From Limisphaera sp049537155 (lineage in GTDB: Bacteria; Verrucomicrobiota; Verrucomicrobiia; Limisphaerales; Limisphaeraceae): 64,000 bases of DNA. The notes under the pieces are model-generated. The model was given only the letters and a program-made list of their open reading frames with translations, ran no database searches and was not told the DNA's origin. The stretch is taken from positions 248,001 through 312,000 of the forward strand of contig NZ_JBMVQZ010000004.1 of NCBI RefSeq assembly GCF_049537155.1. Reading direction: 5' to 3'. Numbering within the stretch: position 1 is the stretch's first letter; each line of letters opens with the position of its first letter. The translations under genes and the position numbers were made by a program. Of the stretch, positions 33,573 through 41,917 are shown piece after piece.

Positions 33573-35141
33573 ATGACCCTCGCCCCCCTTCGCTGGTCCG
33601 GTGTGGCGTCCGATGCCGGCGATCCTTCAGGTGCCGGTGCCCGACCAACGCCATGCCTCCAAACGGACGCCACGGCTTTCGCCGAACTGCTCTCCCCACG
33701 CGGTGGTGCGGACCCGTCTCCCCGGCCGGAGTCTGTCCACACGGTGGAGGACGCGACGGAGACCCCGCGTCTGCCGCGCCGGTCGGCGGCTCGCCATGCG
33801 CACCCGGAGGAGGCGTGGGCAACCGTGGCCGTGCCGCCCGGGTTGTCCGACGTGCGCGGAGCCGGGCTTCCGGCGTTGCCTGCGGCTGCCGGCACGAGTC
33901 CCGAGCCGGACACCAGCCTCCCGCAGGGCGGGCTTCGAGCTGGGAACGGGCCGGTGAACCTGGTCGCCCCGGAAACGGCAGGGCAGGGAACGACAGGCCC
34001 GACAGGTGCAGGGGCGCACCAGGATGGAGCGGAAGGATCGGGCGCAGACCCGCTGCCCGCCGGAGACTCATCGTCCTCCGACGCCACGGGCACGGTGGAC
34101 GCGCGCGGACAGCGTGGAAGCGATCCGGCCGCGCGGGAGGCAACCCGCCCCCCTGCGGGGCCAACTGCTCCGGCTCAGGGCAACCCCGGTGACAAGGCGG
34201 CGCGTTTCGGTCCGGCAGACGCACCTGCGGTCCGTCCCCTCCAGCCGGCGCTGGCCGGTGAAGCCGTCGGCGAGGCACTGGAGGCATGGGCCATATCGCG
34301 ACAGGATGCCGCGGCGGTTCGTGATTCCACCTCCCCGCCGGATCGATTCGACCGATCCGCACTTTCGGCCGGGCGCGAGCCGGGGGAATCCATGCGAGCC
34401 GAAGCCGCTCCCGTAGAGGAGAAAGTGACCGCAGGCGCGGAAGAAACTTCCGGCCGGGCGGGGCCGCTTCGGGGGGAAATCGGTCCGGAACACGGTGCGG
34501 ACGGACTCCCGGATGCTGGCACATCCCATGCTCCGCATGTGGTTGCCATGAACAAAGCCGCGCAAACGTCCAAAGATGCCGGGCTGGACCAGCAGAATTT
34601 GCCGGGTCATGGCGAAGTGAGTCCTCCCTCTGCTCCGGCTCCTGCAGCCACTCCCGAAACAGCAAGCCCGCAACGCACCTCGCCGGCTGCATTGCAACTG
34701 CTTTTTCACGCCCTGGAACGGACCGAGGACATCGTGCAGCTTCACGCCGGTCGTCTGCGCCACTCGGGCACGGACCAGCTCCACGTGGTGATCAAACCGG
34801 GGGCGGGCGTGCAACTCTCCATGACACTGCGGCAGGAAGGGGATCGTGTCCACGCAGAGGTCTGGATGCACCGCGGGGATTTGGAATTCTTCCAGCGACA
34901 CTGGCGTGAGCTGCAGGAGCGGTGCGAGACCCGCGGTATCCAGCTCGGCGATCTGCAGCGGCACCCGGATTTCCAGTCGCATCAGCAACGTCACGGTTAC
35001 CGGCCGCCCACCGGTGAGTGGGCGGATCCGCTGATGGCCGGGGCATTCGCCGAGTTCGCCCTGGCCGGTTCACTGACCGAACCCCCTTCGCGGCGCGGCC
35101 CGCGCCCGGCGCGGCATCGGGGGTGGGAAACCTGGGCCTGA
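33573..35141 (+). CDS. fliK: Hook-length control protein FliK
   Basis: This gene encodes 522 residues. The first 370 or so are Pro/Ala/Gly/Glu-rich, low in hydrophobics and probably disordered, as expected for the molecular-ruler part. The C-terminal Flg_hook domain is recognisable: LRHSGTDQLHVVIKPGAGVQ then LSMTLRQEGDRVHAEVWMHR, and RHWRELQERCETRGIQLGDL. FliK measures hook length and triggers the FlhB substrate switch. The ATG at 33573 lies 7 nt after the previous stop. The ruler is of normal length although the hook protein encoded downstream is short. Confidence 0.88.
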   Translation: MTLAPLRWSGVASDAGDPSGAGARPTPCLQTDATAFAELLSPRGGADPSPRPESVHTVEDATETPRLPRRSAARHAHPEEAWATVAVPPGLSDVRGAGLPALPAAAGTSPEPDTSLPQGGLRAGNGPVNLVAPETAGQGTTGPTGAGAHQDGAEGSGADPLPAGDSSSSDATGTVDARGQRGSDPAAREATRPPAGPTAPAQGNPGDKAARFGPADAPAVRPLQPALAGEAVGEALEAWAISRQDAAAVRDSTSPPDRFDRSALSAGREPGESMRAEAAPVEEKVTAGAEETSGRAGPLRGEIGPEHGADGLPDAGTSHAPHVVAMNKAAQTSKDAGLDQQNLPGHGEVSPPSAPAPAATPETASPQRTSPAALQLLFHALERTEDIVQLHAGRLRHSGTDQLHVVIKPGAGVQLSMTLRQEGDRVHAEVWMHRGDLEFFQRHWRELQERCETRGIQLGDLQRHPDFQSHQQRHGYRPPTGEWADPLMAGAFAEFALAGSLTEPPSRRGPRPARHRGWETWA

Positions 35142-35166
35142 CCACCCGGCCTTTGGGAGGAACGCC

Positions 35167-35595
35167 ATGAATGTCTCCGTCAGCACTGCCCTGGCTCGTG
35201 CGGCCCTCACGGGCTCGGACACCGAATCGCGCGTGCCGGTCAAGACCCTTTCGCAGGAGGATTTCCTGAAGATCCTGGTGACCCAGATCACCAGCCAGAA
35301 TCCCCTGCAACCGAACGCGGACCTGAGTTCCATCACCCAGATGGCCCAGTTCACCGCCCTGGAGCAGGTCCGGCAGATGCAGGAAATGATGCAAAGCCTC
35401 GGCGACGCCCAGCAACGCATGCAGGCGGCTGCGTTGCTGGGGCGTTCCGTGGCGTTGGAATCCGACGAGCTCGGCCGTGTCGAAGGCGTGGTGGAAGCGG
35501 TGGCCTTCGGCGAGGACGGTCCGCAGCTTCTGGTCAACGGTCAACTCTATCCGCTCAAACAGGTCTCGTCGCTCATCACCTCCGCAATCGCCTGA
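35167..35595 (+). CDS. flgD: Short hook-capping protein FlgD
   Basis: This gene encodes 142 residues, well below the usual 220 or more. The conserved N-terminal export/cap region is complete: SQEDFLKILVTQITSQNPLQ then ADLSSITQMAQFTALEQVRQ. A following short beta segment (LLGRSVALES ... LLVNGQLYPLKQVSSL) corresponds to the tudor-like half of the C-terminal domain, but the Ig-like FlgD domain is missing. FlgD caps the growing hook and is discarded afterwards. A GGAGG-type Shine-Dalgarno (TTTGGGAGGAACGCC) precedes the ATG. Confidence 0.9.
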   Translation: MNVSVSTALARAALTGSDTESRVPVKTLSQEDFLKILVTQITSQNPLQPNADLSSITQMAQFTALEQVRQMQEMMQSLGDAQQRMQAAALLGRSVALESDELGRVEGVVEAVAFGEDGPQLLVNGQLYPLKQVSSLITSAIA

Positions 35596-35616
35596 CCCTT
35601 CAACCACTCCCCGTTT

Positions 35617-36438
35617 ATGCTGCGCTCTCTCAATTCCGGCATCAGTGCCCTCCAGCAGTTTCAGGAACGGATGGACGTCATCGGCAACAACATTGCCAAC
35701 GTCAACACCACGGGCTTCAAAAGTGCCCGGGTGGACTTTGCCGATGCGTTCAGCCAAACGCTCGGCAACACGGGCGGCAGCCTCCTGCAGATCGGCACCG
35801 GCGTGGCCACCAGCGCCATCCGGAACCAGTTCACCCAGGGGGCCATCGCCCGCACCGGCACCCTCACGGATCTGGCCATCTCCGGCCAGGGCTTCTTCGT
35901 GGTTCGCAACAACGAAAGCAACGCCCAGTACCTGACGCGCGACGGGAGTTTCCAACTCGACGCCAACGGCTATCTGGTCACCGCCACCGGCCTGCGGCTG
36001 CAGGGATACGCCGACGCCGGACTGACCGTGGTGGGGGATCTGCGCATCGACAACACGGGTGCGCCGGGCGGCAGCACCGCGGGCGTGGCCTCCTTCACCA
36101 TCGACACGGACGGCTACATCCGCGTGCGTCTCTCCGACGGCACCGAGTTCATCCGCGGCCAGGTCCTGCTGCAGAACGTGCAGAATCCACATGCCCTGGC
36201 AAAGGAAGGACAGAACCTCTACTCCAACATCGCTGCGGCCGGTCCCCTGAACCAACCCCAGCCACCGAACACCAACGGCCTGGGCACGGTCATCAGCGGC
36301 GCGCTCGAGCTTTCGAACGTGGACCTGGCCCAGGAGTTCTCGACGCTCATCACCACGCAACGCGCCTTCCAGGCCGGCGCACGCGTGGTGACCACCAGCG
36401 ACGAGATCCTGGCCGAATTGGTGAATCTGAAACGTTGA
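35617..36438 (+). CDS. flgE: Short flagellar hook protein (FlgE-like)
   Basis: This gene encodes 273 residues. The D0/D1 N-terminus is typical of FlgE (RSLNSGISALQQFQERMDV then IGNNIANVNTTGFKSARVDF, followed by SQTL). It continues with LTDLAISGQGFFVV and closes with LAQEFSTLITTQRAFQAGAR. FlgE usually has 400 or more residues because of the exposed D2/D3 domains; here they are nearly absent, giving the length of a distal-rod FlgG. I call it FlgE because it follows fliK and flgD and its N-terminus has VIGNN...FSQTL rather than FlgG's pattern. FlgG remains a possibility. Confidence 0.8.
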   Translation: MLRSLNSGISALQQFQERMDVIGNNIANVNTTGFKSARVDFADAFSQTLGNTGGSLLQIGTGVATSAIRNQFTQGAIARTGTLTDLAISGQGFFVVRNNESNAQYLTRDGSFQLDANGYLVTATGLRLQGYADAGLTVVGDLRIDNTGAPGGSTAGVASFTIDTDGYIRVRLSDGTEFIRGQVLLQNVQNPHALAKEGQNLYSNIAAAGPLNQPQPPNTNGLGTVISGALELSNVDLAQEFSTLITTQRAFQAGARVVTTSDEILAELVNLKR

Positions 36439-36444
36439 TCCGCC

Positions 36445-36984
36445 ATGGCTGAGAATACCGAGGCAATGCAGGGTGCGGAGGCGGCCGGTCAGGAGGGCGC
36501 CAGGGAAACCTCCTCCGGCAGCGGGTTCAAGGCGTGGCTGCCATTGATCCTGGTGGTGGTGCTCATGCCGGCGCTGGCCTGGGCCATGACCACCTTCGTG
36601 CTGATCCCGCAGCTGCAAAAAAGCCTGGGCCTCGAACCGGCAGCCGCGCATGCCGAGTCGCACGGCTCGAAGAAGGAAGGGCCGCGCGAAACCGTGCAGA
36701 TGAACAAACTCCTGGTGAACGTGGCCGGCACGATGGGTTCGCGCTATCTGCTGGTCAGCCTGGCGGCCGTCGGCCGCCATCCCGAGTTCCGGGCCAGGAT
36801 GCAGGAGAACGATCCCCAGTTGCGCGACGTCGCCTGCGGCATCCTGGCCACCAAGACGCTGGCCGACCTCGAGAAACCCGGCGCGCGCAACCTGGTCCGG
36901 ACCGAGCTCATCAATGCCTTCAACAACGTCCTCGGCGAGGCCATGGTCGAGGAGATTTACCTGACCGAATTCGCGATCCAGTAA
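36445..36984 (+). CDS. fliL: Flagellar stator-associated protein FliL
   Basis: This gene encodes 179 residues. One membrane helix (AWLPLILVVVLMPALAWAMT, about 31-50) follows a cytoplasmic tail; the periplasmic part has the FliL stomatin-like domain with LLVNVAGTMGSRYLLVSLAA, DPQLRDVACGILATKTLADL and the C-terminal VEEIYLTEFAIQ. FliL encircles the stator and supports torque. It lies 6 nt after flgE and 20 nt before fliM. Motifs are ordinary. Confidence 0.93.
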   Translation: MAENTEAMQGAEAAGQEGARETSSGSGFKAWLPLILVVVLMPALAWAMTTFVLIPQLQKSLGLEPAAAHAESHGSKKEGPRETVQMNKLLVNVAGTMGSRYLLVSLAAVGRHPEFRARMQENDPQLRDVACGILATKTLADLEKPGARNLVRTELINAFNNVLGEAMVEEIYLTEFAIQ

Positions 36985-37004
36985 ACCAACCCGAGGGTCT
37001 GGCC

Positions 37005-37985
37005 ATGTCGGAAACCGTTCCGGATGTCCCTTCGCCCGACGGCACCGCCGCTGTTGAAACGGCACAGGCCGTGCAGGTGCTGACCCCGCAGGGGCGTCGC
37101 ACCACGGTGCCCGGAGAGCGCGTGCGGCCCTACGACTTTCGCCAGTCGGGGTTCCTGGCCCCGAGCGAGCTGCGCCGGATCCGGCTCCGACACGAACAGT
37201 TCCTGCGTTCGCTCTCTGCGCGGCTGGCGGTGCTGCTCCGCATCGAATTCGGCCTGCACCTGGAGCGCATTTCCATCGTGGGTTACCAGAAGTTCACCGA
37301 CGCGCTTCCGCAGCCCACGCACATCACGCTGTTCAAGGTGGATCCGTTGAAGGGAGTGGGATTGCTGGTGATCCCGCCGAAGCTGGGTCTGGCCCTGGTG
37401 GACCGTTTGCTCGGCGGAATGGGCCTGCCGCCGGAGACCGAGCGGGACCTCAGCGAGATCGAGGTGGCCCTCCTTGATCAGATCCAGCAGCTCATCCTCC
37501 AGGAATGGTGCCTGCACTGGCCGGAGATGCGGGATCTGCGGCCGTTCATCCTGGGGCACGAAACCAACAGCCGCTTCCTCCAGACGTCCCCTCCGGATGC
37601 GGCCATCCTGGTTCTCGACCTGAAGGGCGGGCCGGGCGAGTACCGCGAGAGTCTGCAGATGGCCTTTCCGTACGCCACGCTGGAACCGCTGACCCGGTTG
37701 CTGGCGCCTCCACTGGCCGATACTCCGGCCGGACCCTCCACCGCGCCCCGACCCTCTTGGAAACACGAGTTCGATGACCTGCCGGTCCCCGTCGCCGTGG
37801 AATGGACCGGGCTGCAAATGACCGCCGGCGACCTGGGCCGTCTGCAACCCGGCAGTGTGCTGATGTTGGACGATCCGGCGGTACTGGTCCGCCTCCGGCT
37901 CAACGGCGTGCCCCGGTTCCTGGGCCGGCCCGGCGTGCGGGGCGGCCGATGGGCGGTGGAACTGACGGCACCGGTTTCCACCTGA
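37005..37985 (+). CDS. fliM: Flagellar motor switch protein FliM
   Basis: This gene encodes 326 residues. The central CheC-like domain is present, with VRPYDFRQSGFLAPSELRRI, HEQFLRSLSARLAVLLRIEF, FKVDPLKGVGLLVIPPKLGL and DRLLGGMGLPP (GGMG motif). The C-terminal SpoA domain follows (about 255-325, LPVPVAVEWTGLQMTAGDLG). FliM forms the wall of the C-ring. The normal N-terminal CheY-binding peptide (LSQDEIDALL-like) is not found; the first 35 residues are Pro/Thr/Val-rich instead. ATG 37005 is the start; no in-frame upstream ATG restores the motif within 60 nt. Confidence 0.92.
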   Translation: MSETVPDVPSPDGTAAVETAQAVQVLTPQGRRTTVPGERVRPYDFRQSGFLAPSELRRIRLRHEQFLRSLSARLAVLLRIEFGLHLERISIVGYQKFTDALPQPTHITLFKVDPLKGVGLLVIPPKLGLALVDRLLGGMGLPPETERDLSEIEVALLDQIQQLILQEWCLHWPEMRDLRPFILGHETNSRFLQTSPPDAAILVLDLKGGPGEYRESLQMAFPYATLEPLTRLLAPPLADTPAGPSTAPRPSWKHEFDDLPVPVAVEWTGLQMTAGDLGRLQPGSVLMLDDPAVLVRLRLNGVPRFLGRPGVRGGRWAVELTAPVST

Positions 37986-37995
37986 AGGTTTTCCC

Positions 37996-38265
37996 ATGAG
38001 CGCAGCAGCTTCTCCTCCCCAAAACCTCGAACTGGTGCTCGACGTTCCGGTGAACCTGAGCATCGAACTGGGCGCCTGCCAACTGCCCATGCGCGAGGTG
38101 CTCCAGTTGCAGGTGGGATCGGTCGTGCAACTGGACAAACCCGCCGATGCGCCCGTGGACCTGACCGTCAACGGCAAGCTCATCGCGCGGGGCGAGGTGG
38201 TGGTGATCGAAGACCGATTCGGCGTCAAAATCACCGAGGTCATCGCCGGCTCTTCCCCGACGTGA
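37996..38265 (+). CDS. fliN: Flagellar motor switch protein FliN
   Basis: This gene encodes 89 residues and is essentially a single SpoA domain. It reads LELVLDVPVNLSIELGACQL, then LQLQVGSVVQLDKPADAPVD, then VNGKLIARGEVVVIEDRFGV and KITEV. FliN makes the base of the C-ring and docks FliH. The N-terminal extension seen in enterobacterial FliN is almost absent, as in many other phyla. The stop overlaps the GTG start of fliO. Confidence 0.95.
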   Translation: MSAAASPPQNLELVLDVPVNLSIELGACQLPMREVLQLQVGSVVQLDKPADAPVDLTVNGKLIARGEVVVIEDRFGVKITEVIAGSSPT

Positions 38266-38810
38266 ACGGAACCGGCCGTCCCTTCCAAACGATGTGCACC
38301 ACAGCGCCTCAACGCGGCACCGGGCGTCGCCGGGTGGCGATCGCCTGGATCGTTTTGGCACCGGTCCTCCTGCGGGCGGCGGAGGTCACGGGTGACGGGG
38401 CGGCACCCCTTTCGGCGGCCGTGTCTCCGGGCCCCCTGCCGGATCCGGGCGCGGCACTGGTGCGGGTGATGGTGGCCCTGGCGGTGGTGCTCGGCCTGTT
38501 CGGCGTGGGCGTCTGGTTGTACCGAAACTGGCAACGCCTGATGTGCCGGGGAACCGAACCGAAGTTGCGCATCCTCGAAGTGCGGCCCTTGGGCGGACGC
38601 CAGACCTTGTACGTCGTCGCCTACGAACAGGAACGGCTGCTTCTGGCGGGATCGCCGCAGGGCGTGCAACTTCTCACCCACCTGCCGCCGGGGACCGGCG
38701 AGCCCGCCCCGGTCACCCAACCCCAACCCGCTTCCACGCCGGTCCGGGCGGTGCCCCTCCCGCACTCCTTTGCCGACATGCTCCGGCGCGCGTTGCATCC
38801 GCGATCATGA
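38262..38810 (+). CDS. fliO: Flagellar biosynthesis protein FliO
   Basis: This gene encodes 182 residues. A hydrophobic leader (AIAWIVLAPVLLRAA) and a single membrane helix (VRVMVALAVVLGLFGVGVWL, about 68-87) precede a cytoplasmic FliO/FliZ domain with LRILEVRPLGGRQTLYVVAY then LAGSPQGVQLL. FliO helps assemble the FliP ring of the export gate. GTG 38262 overlaps the fliN stop; an ATG at 38292 would also keep the first hydrophobic segment. The stop overlaps the fliP ATG (38807-38810). Confidence 0.88.
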   Translation: MNGTGRPFQTMCTTAPQRGTGRRRVAIAWIVLAPVLLRAAEVTGDGAAPLSAAVSPGPLPDPGAALVRVMVALAVVLGLFGVGVWLYRNWQRLMCRGTEPKLRILEVRPLGGRQTLYVVAYEQERLLLAGSPQGVQLLTHLPPGTGEPAPVTQPQPASTPVRAVPLPHSFADMLRRALHPRS

Positions 38811-39634
38811 ACCTGGCGCATCCGCCTGCGATTGCCGGTCGTACCGCCGGCGTGCAAGTGCCCGCCCGGCCGCGCCGGCGCCGGGTCGGCTGGTGGGTGG
38901 CGTTGTTCCTGTTGTCCGGCGCTCTTTGGGCCGGGGCCCAGTCCACGAACCTCGTCACCGGGTTCGGCCCCGTCCAGATCACCATCGGCTCCGAAAACGC
39001 CCCACAAGACGTGGACGTCGCGTTGAAGGTCCTGCTGGTGATCACCCTCCTCTCGCTGGCGCCGGCCATCCTCCTGCTGATGACCTGTTTCACCCGGGTG
39101 GTCATCGTGCTTTCCTTCGTGCGCACGGCGCTCCAACTGCAGGGCACGCCTGCCAATCAGATCATCGTGGGCCTGTCCCTCTTCATCACCTGGTTCGTCA
39201 TGGCACCGGTCTGGGAACGGATCCACGAGGACGCCCTGGCCCCCTACCAGGCCCGGCAGATCACCGCGCAACAGGCCCTGGACCGCACGGCTGTGCATCT
39301 TCGCACCTTCATGCTGCGCCAGACACGGCCCAGGGACGTGGAGCTGTTCATGACCATGGCCCGGATGGAACCGACCGAGCCGGAGCGACTGCCGCTGCGG
39401 GTGGTGATCCCGGCCTATGTCCTGAGCGAGCTTCGCACCGCCTTTCAGATGGGGTTTCTCATCTTTGTGCCCTTCATCCTCATTGACCTGGTGGTGGCGA
39501 CCGTGCTGATGAGCATGGGCATGATGATGATGCCGCCCATGATGATCTCCCTGCCGCTGAAACTCCTGCTGTTCGTTTTGGTGGACGGCTGGACGCTGGT
39601 GGTGCAATCCCTGGTGCGGAGCCTGGGGCTTTGA
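38807..39634 (+). CDS. fliP: Flagellar export gate protein FliP
   Basis: This gene encodes 275 residues. A cleavable signal peptide (GWWVALFLLSGALWAGA) is followed by four membrane helices. Family signatures include SLAPAILLLMTCFTRVVIVL, SFVRTALQLQGTPANQIIVG, PAYVLSELRTAFQMGFLIFV and MGMMMMPPMMISLPLKLLLF. FliP forms the core pore of the flagellar type III export gate with FliQ and FliR. The ATG at 38807 overlaps the fliO stop. Confidence 0.97.
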   Translation: MNLAHPPAIAGRTAGVQVPARPRRRRVGWWVALFLLSGALWAGAQSTNLVTGFGPVQITIGSENAPQDVDVALKVLLVITLLSLAPAILLLMTCFTRVVIVLSFVRTALQLQGTPANQIIVGLSLFITWFVMAPVWERIHEDALAPYQARQITAQQALDRTAVHLRTFMLRQTRPRDVELFMTMARMEPTEPERLPLRVVIPAYVLSELRTAFQMGFLIFVPFILIDLVVATVLMSMGMMMMPPMMISLPLKLLLFVLVDGWTLVVQSLVRSLGL

Positions 39635-39643
39635 GCAACGATC

Positions 39644-39913
39644 ATGAATCCCGAATTCGCCATCGAACTGCTGCGCAACATGATCTTCACGGCGCTGCTG
39701 CTGGCGGCGCCGGTGCTGCTGGCGGCCATGTTGGTGGGCCTGGCGGTGAGTCTCTTCCAGGCGGTGACCACCATCCACGAACACACGCTGACCTTCGTGC
39801 CCAAGGCCCTGGCGGTGGTGGGCGTGCTCCTGCTGTTGTTGCCGTGGATGGTGCGGATGCTGGTGGACTTCGCCACGGCGGTGATCGGGCGCATCCCCGA
39901 GATGACCCTCTGA
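39644..39913 (+). CDS. fliQ: Flagellar export gate protein FliQ
   Basis: This gene encodes 89 residues with two membrane helices. The family pattern LLAAPVLLAAMLVGLAVSLF then QAVTTIHEHTLTFVPKALAV is clear. FliQ packs around the FliP/FliR pore. It begins 9 nt after fliP and is followed by fliR after 4 nt. Confidence 0.96.
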   Translation: MNPEFAIELLRNMIFTALLLAAPVLLAAMLVGLAVSLFQAVTTIHEHTLTFVPKALAVVGVLLLLLPWMVRMLVDFATAVIGRIPEMTL

Positions 39914-39917
39914 GAGC

Positions 39918-40694
39918 ATGGGCACGGCGCTGGAGATTCAGGCGGTCAACATGGCGCTGGTGTTCCTGCGGGTGAGCGCCTTCCTGCAGGTGCTGCCGTT
40001 TTTTTCCGCCATTCATTTTCCCGGGATCCTGCGTGCGGCCATGGGGCTTTTCGTGGCCCTGTTTCTGGGTCCGTTGCTGCCTCCCGTGTCCCTGGGGCCG
40101 CTTGGCCTGGGCGATCTGATTCTGCTGATGGCCGGGGAGGTGTGTGTCGGACTGATCCTGGGATTCGTGGCGCGCATGGTCTTCTACGCGGTGGACCTGG
40201 CGGCCCACGTGATCGGAATGGAAACGGGTTTGAACATCGGCGCGCTGCTGGACCCCTTGCAGCGGCAGAGCACGGGTGCCCCGGGCATGATCCTCTTCCT
40301 GCTGGCGGCGGTGACGATGCTCACGCTGGATCTGCATCACTGGATGCTGGCCGGCTTCTGGCGGGCCTACAGCGTGCTGCCTGCGGGCGGTGTGCATCTG
40401 GAGCCGGCCTTGTTCGAGGCGGTGGTGCAGCATTCGGCCCTCATCTTCCGCGTGGCCGTCCAGATGGCCGCGCCGGTCGTCGCCGTTTCGTTCGTGATCC
40501 TGATCGTCTTCAGCCTGTTCAGCCGCGCGGTCCCGCAGATGAACGTCTTTGCCGAGAGCTTCGCCTTTCGCATTGCCGGCGGCCTGTTGGTGCTGGGGCT
40601 GACGCTCCACCTGACGGCCCAGTACGTCCTCAACTATCTGCACCGGCTGCCGGATGACCTGCTGACCGTGGCCCGCCTGCTGCACGGCGGCTGA
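39918..40694 (+). CDS. fliR: Flagellar export gate protein FliR
   Basis: This gene encodes 258 residues with about six membrane helices. Visible motifs are FLRVSAFLQVLPFFSAIHFP, LMAGEVCVGLILGFVARMVF and AAHVIGMETGLNIGALLDPL, and NVFAESFAFRIAGGLLVLGL. It completes the export gate with FliP and FliQ. It starts 4 nt after the fliQ stop; flhB begins 23 nt after its own stop. Confidence 0.96.
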   Translation: MGTALEIQAVNMALVFLRVSAFLQVLPFFSAIHFPGILRAAMGLFVALFLGPLLPPVSLGPLGLGDLILLMAGEVCVGLILGFVARMVFYAVDLAAHVIGMETGLNIGALLDPLQRQSTGAPGMILFLLAAVTMLTLDLHHWMLAGFWRAYSVLPAGGVHLEPALFEAVVQHSALIFRVAVQMAAPVVAVSFVILIVFSLFSRAVPQMNVFAESFAFRIAGGLLVLGLTLHLTAQYVLNYLHRLPDDLLTVARLLHGG

Positions 40695-40717
40695 AGACCT
40701 TCCGCACCGGGCTCCCC

Positions 40718-41839
40718 ATGGCCGAGCACACGGGCGAAAAGACCGAACAACCGACACCGCGCCGGTTGGAAGAGGCGGCGAAACGCGGGCAGATCGCCCG
40801 CAGCGCCGAGCTGCAGACCGCGTTCGTCCTGTTGGGTGGTGGTCTGGCCCTGAGCTTCGCCGGACGTGAGGTCTGGGGCCGGTTGGTCACGGCGACGGCC
40901 GGCGTTCTGGGACACCTTCACGACACGCCGGTGAGCCTCACCTCGCTGCCCGGATATGCGTTGGGCGGGTGTTGGGTGTTCATCCAGTGCGCCGCCCCGC
41001 TGGTGCTGGGAGCCATGCTGGCCGGCCTGCTGGCCGGGGCGATCCAAAACCGCTTCAACACCGCCTCCGAGGCGCTCACCCCCAACTGGGGCAGGCTCAA
41101 TCCCGTCTCGGGCCTCAAGCGCATCTTCTCGGTGCGCCAAATCCCGGTGACCGGGTTGACGCTGGTGAAGTTTGCCGTGATCCTGGGCCTCACGATCACG
41201 GAAATCCGGTCGGTGCTGGCGGATCCGATCTTTGCCACCTCGGTCAGCGTGGGGCGCATGGCCGGGTTTCTGGGCGAGACCTCGCTCCGGCTGTTGTTGC
41301 GCATCGCGCTCGTGTTGCTGGCGCTTGCGGTGGTGGACTACGCCTACCAGGCCTGGCGCACCCATCGCGACCTGATGATGACCCGGGAGGAACTGAAGGA
41401 AGAACTCAAACACACCGAGGGCAATCCCCTGGTGAAGGCGGCGCGGCGCCGGCGCCGGACCCTCTCGCGCGCGCAGCAGCATGCCATGGTCCCGCGTGCG
41501 GATGTGGTGGTGACCAACCCCACCCACGTGGCGGTGGCCTTGCGCTATGATCGCCGCACCATGCGGGCCCCGCGGGTGGTGGCCAAGGGCATCCGGCTGC
41601 AGGCCCTGCAAATCCGCGAGATCGCCCGCCAACATCACGTGCCCATCGTGGAGAACCCGCCCCTGGCACGCCTCCTCTACAAGCACACCCCCGTGGGAGG
41701 CGAGATCCCGACCTCGCTGTACGCCGCGGTGGCAGAGGTCCTGGCCTGGGTGTACCGGATCAACCGCTACCGTTACTACGCCGAGGAACAGGCGGCGGCG
41801 GAAGAACCGGCGGACCCGGCCCGACCGGCGCGCGGTTGA
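40718..41839 (+). CDS. flhB: Flagellar export specificity protein FlhB
   Basis: This gene encodes 373 residues. The N-terminus EHTGEKTEQPTPRRLEEAAK is canonical, followed by four membrane helices and the autocleavage motif NPTH in VVVTNPTHVAVALRYDRRTM. The C-terminal domain continues with IVENPPLARLLYKHTPVGGE. Autocleavage between Asn and Pro lets FlhB switch export from hook to filament proteins under FliK control. It is the last flagellar gene here; flhA is not in the window. Confidence 0.97.
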   Translation: MAEHTGEKTEQPTPRRLEEAAKRGQIARSAELQTAFVLLGGGLALSFAGREVWGRLVTATAGVLGHLHDTPVSLTSLPGYALGGCWVFIQCAAPLVLGAMLAGLLAGAIQNRFNTASEALTPNWGRLNPVSGLKRIFSVRQIPVTGLTLVKFAVILGLTITEIRSVLADPIFATSVSVGRMAGFLGETSLRLLLRIALVLLALAVVDYAYQAWRTHRDLMMTREELKEELKHTEGNPLVKAARRRRRTLSRAQQHAMVPRADVVVTNPTHVAVALRYDRRTMRAPRVVAKGIRLQALQIREIARQHHVPIVENPPLARLLYKHTPVGGEIPTSLYAAVAEVLAWVYRINRYRYYAEEQAAAEEPADPARPARG

Positions 41840-41917
41840 CCCGGGCGGACCGGGCACGTTGGTGCCGGACACGCTTTTCGGTTGTGACCTCGCACGGTCC
41901 GGCCGCATGGTGGGTAC

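Noticed and set aside
41861..41876. A GG/GC pair with sigma-54 spacing between flhB and the DHPS-like gene
   Set aside because: Only the invariant bases match; the rest of the consensus (CAC and TT) is absent, so it is within chance expectation for this composition.
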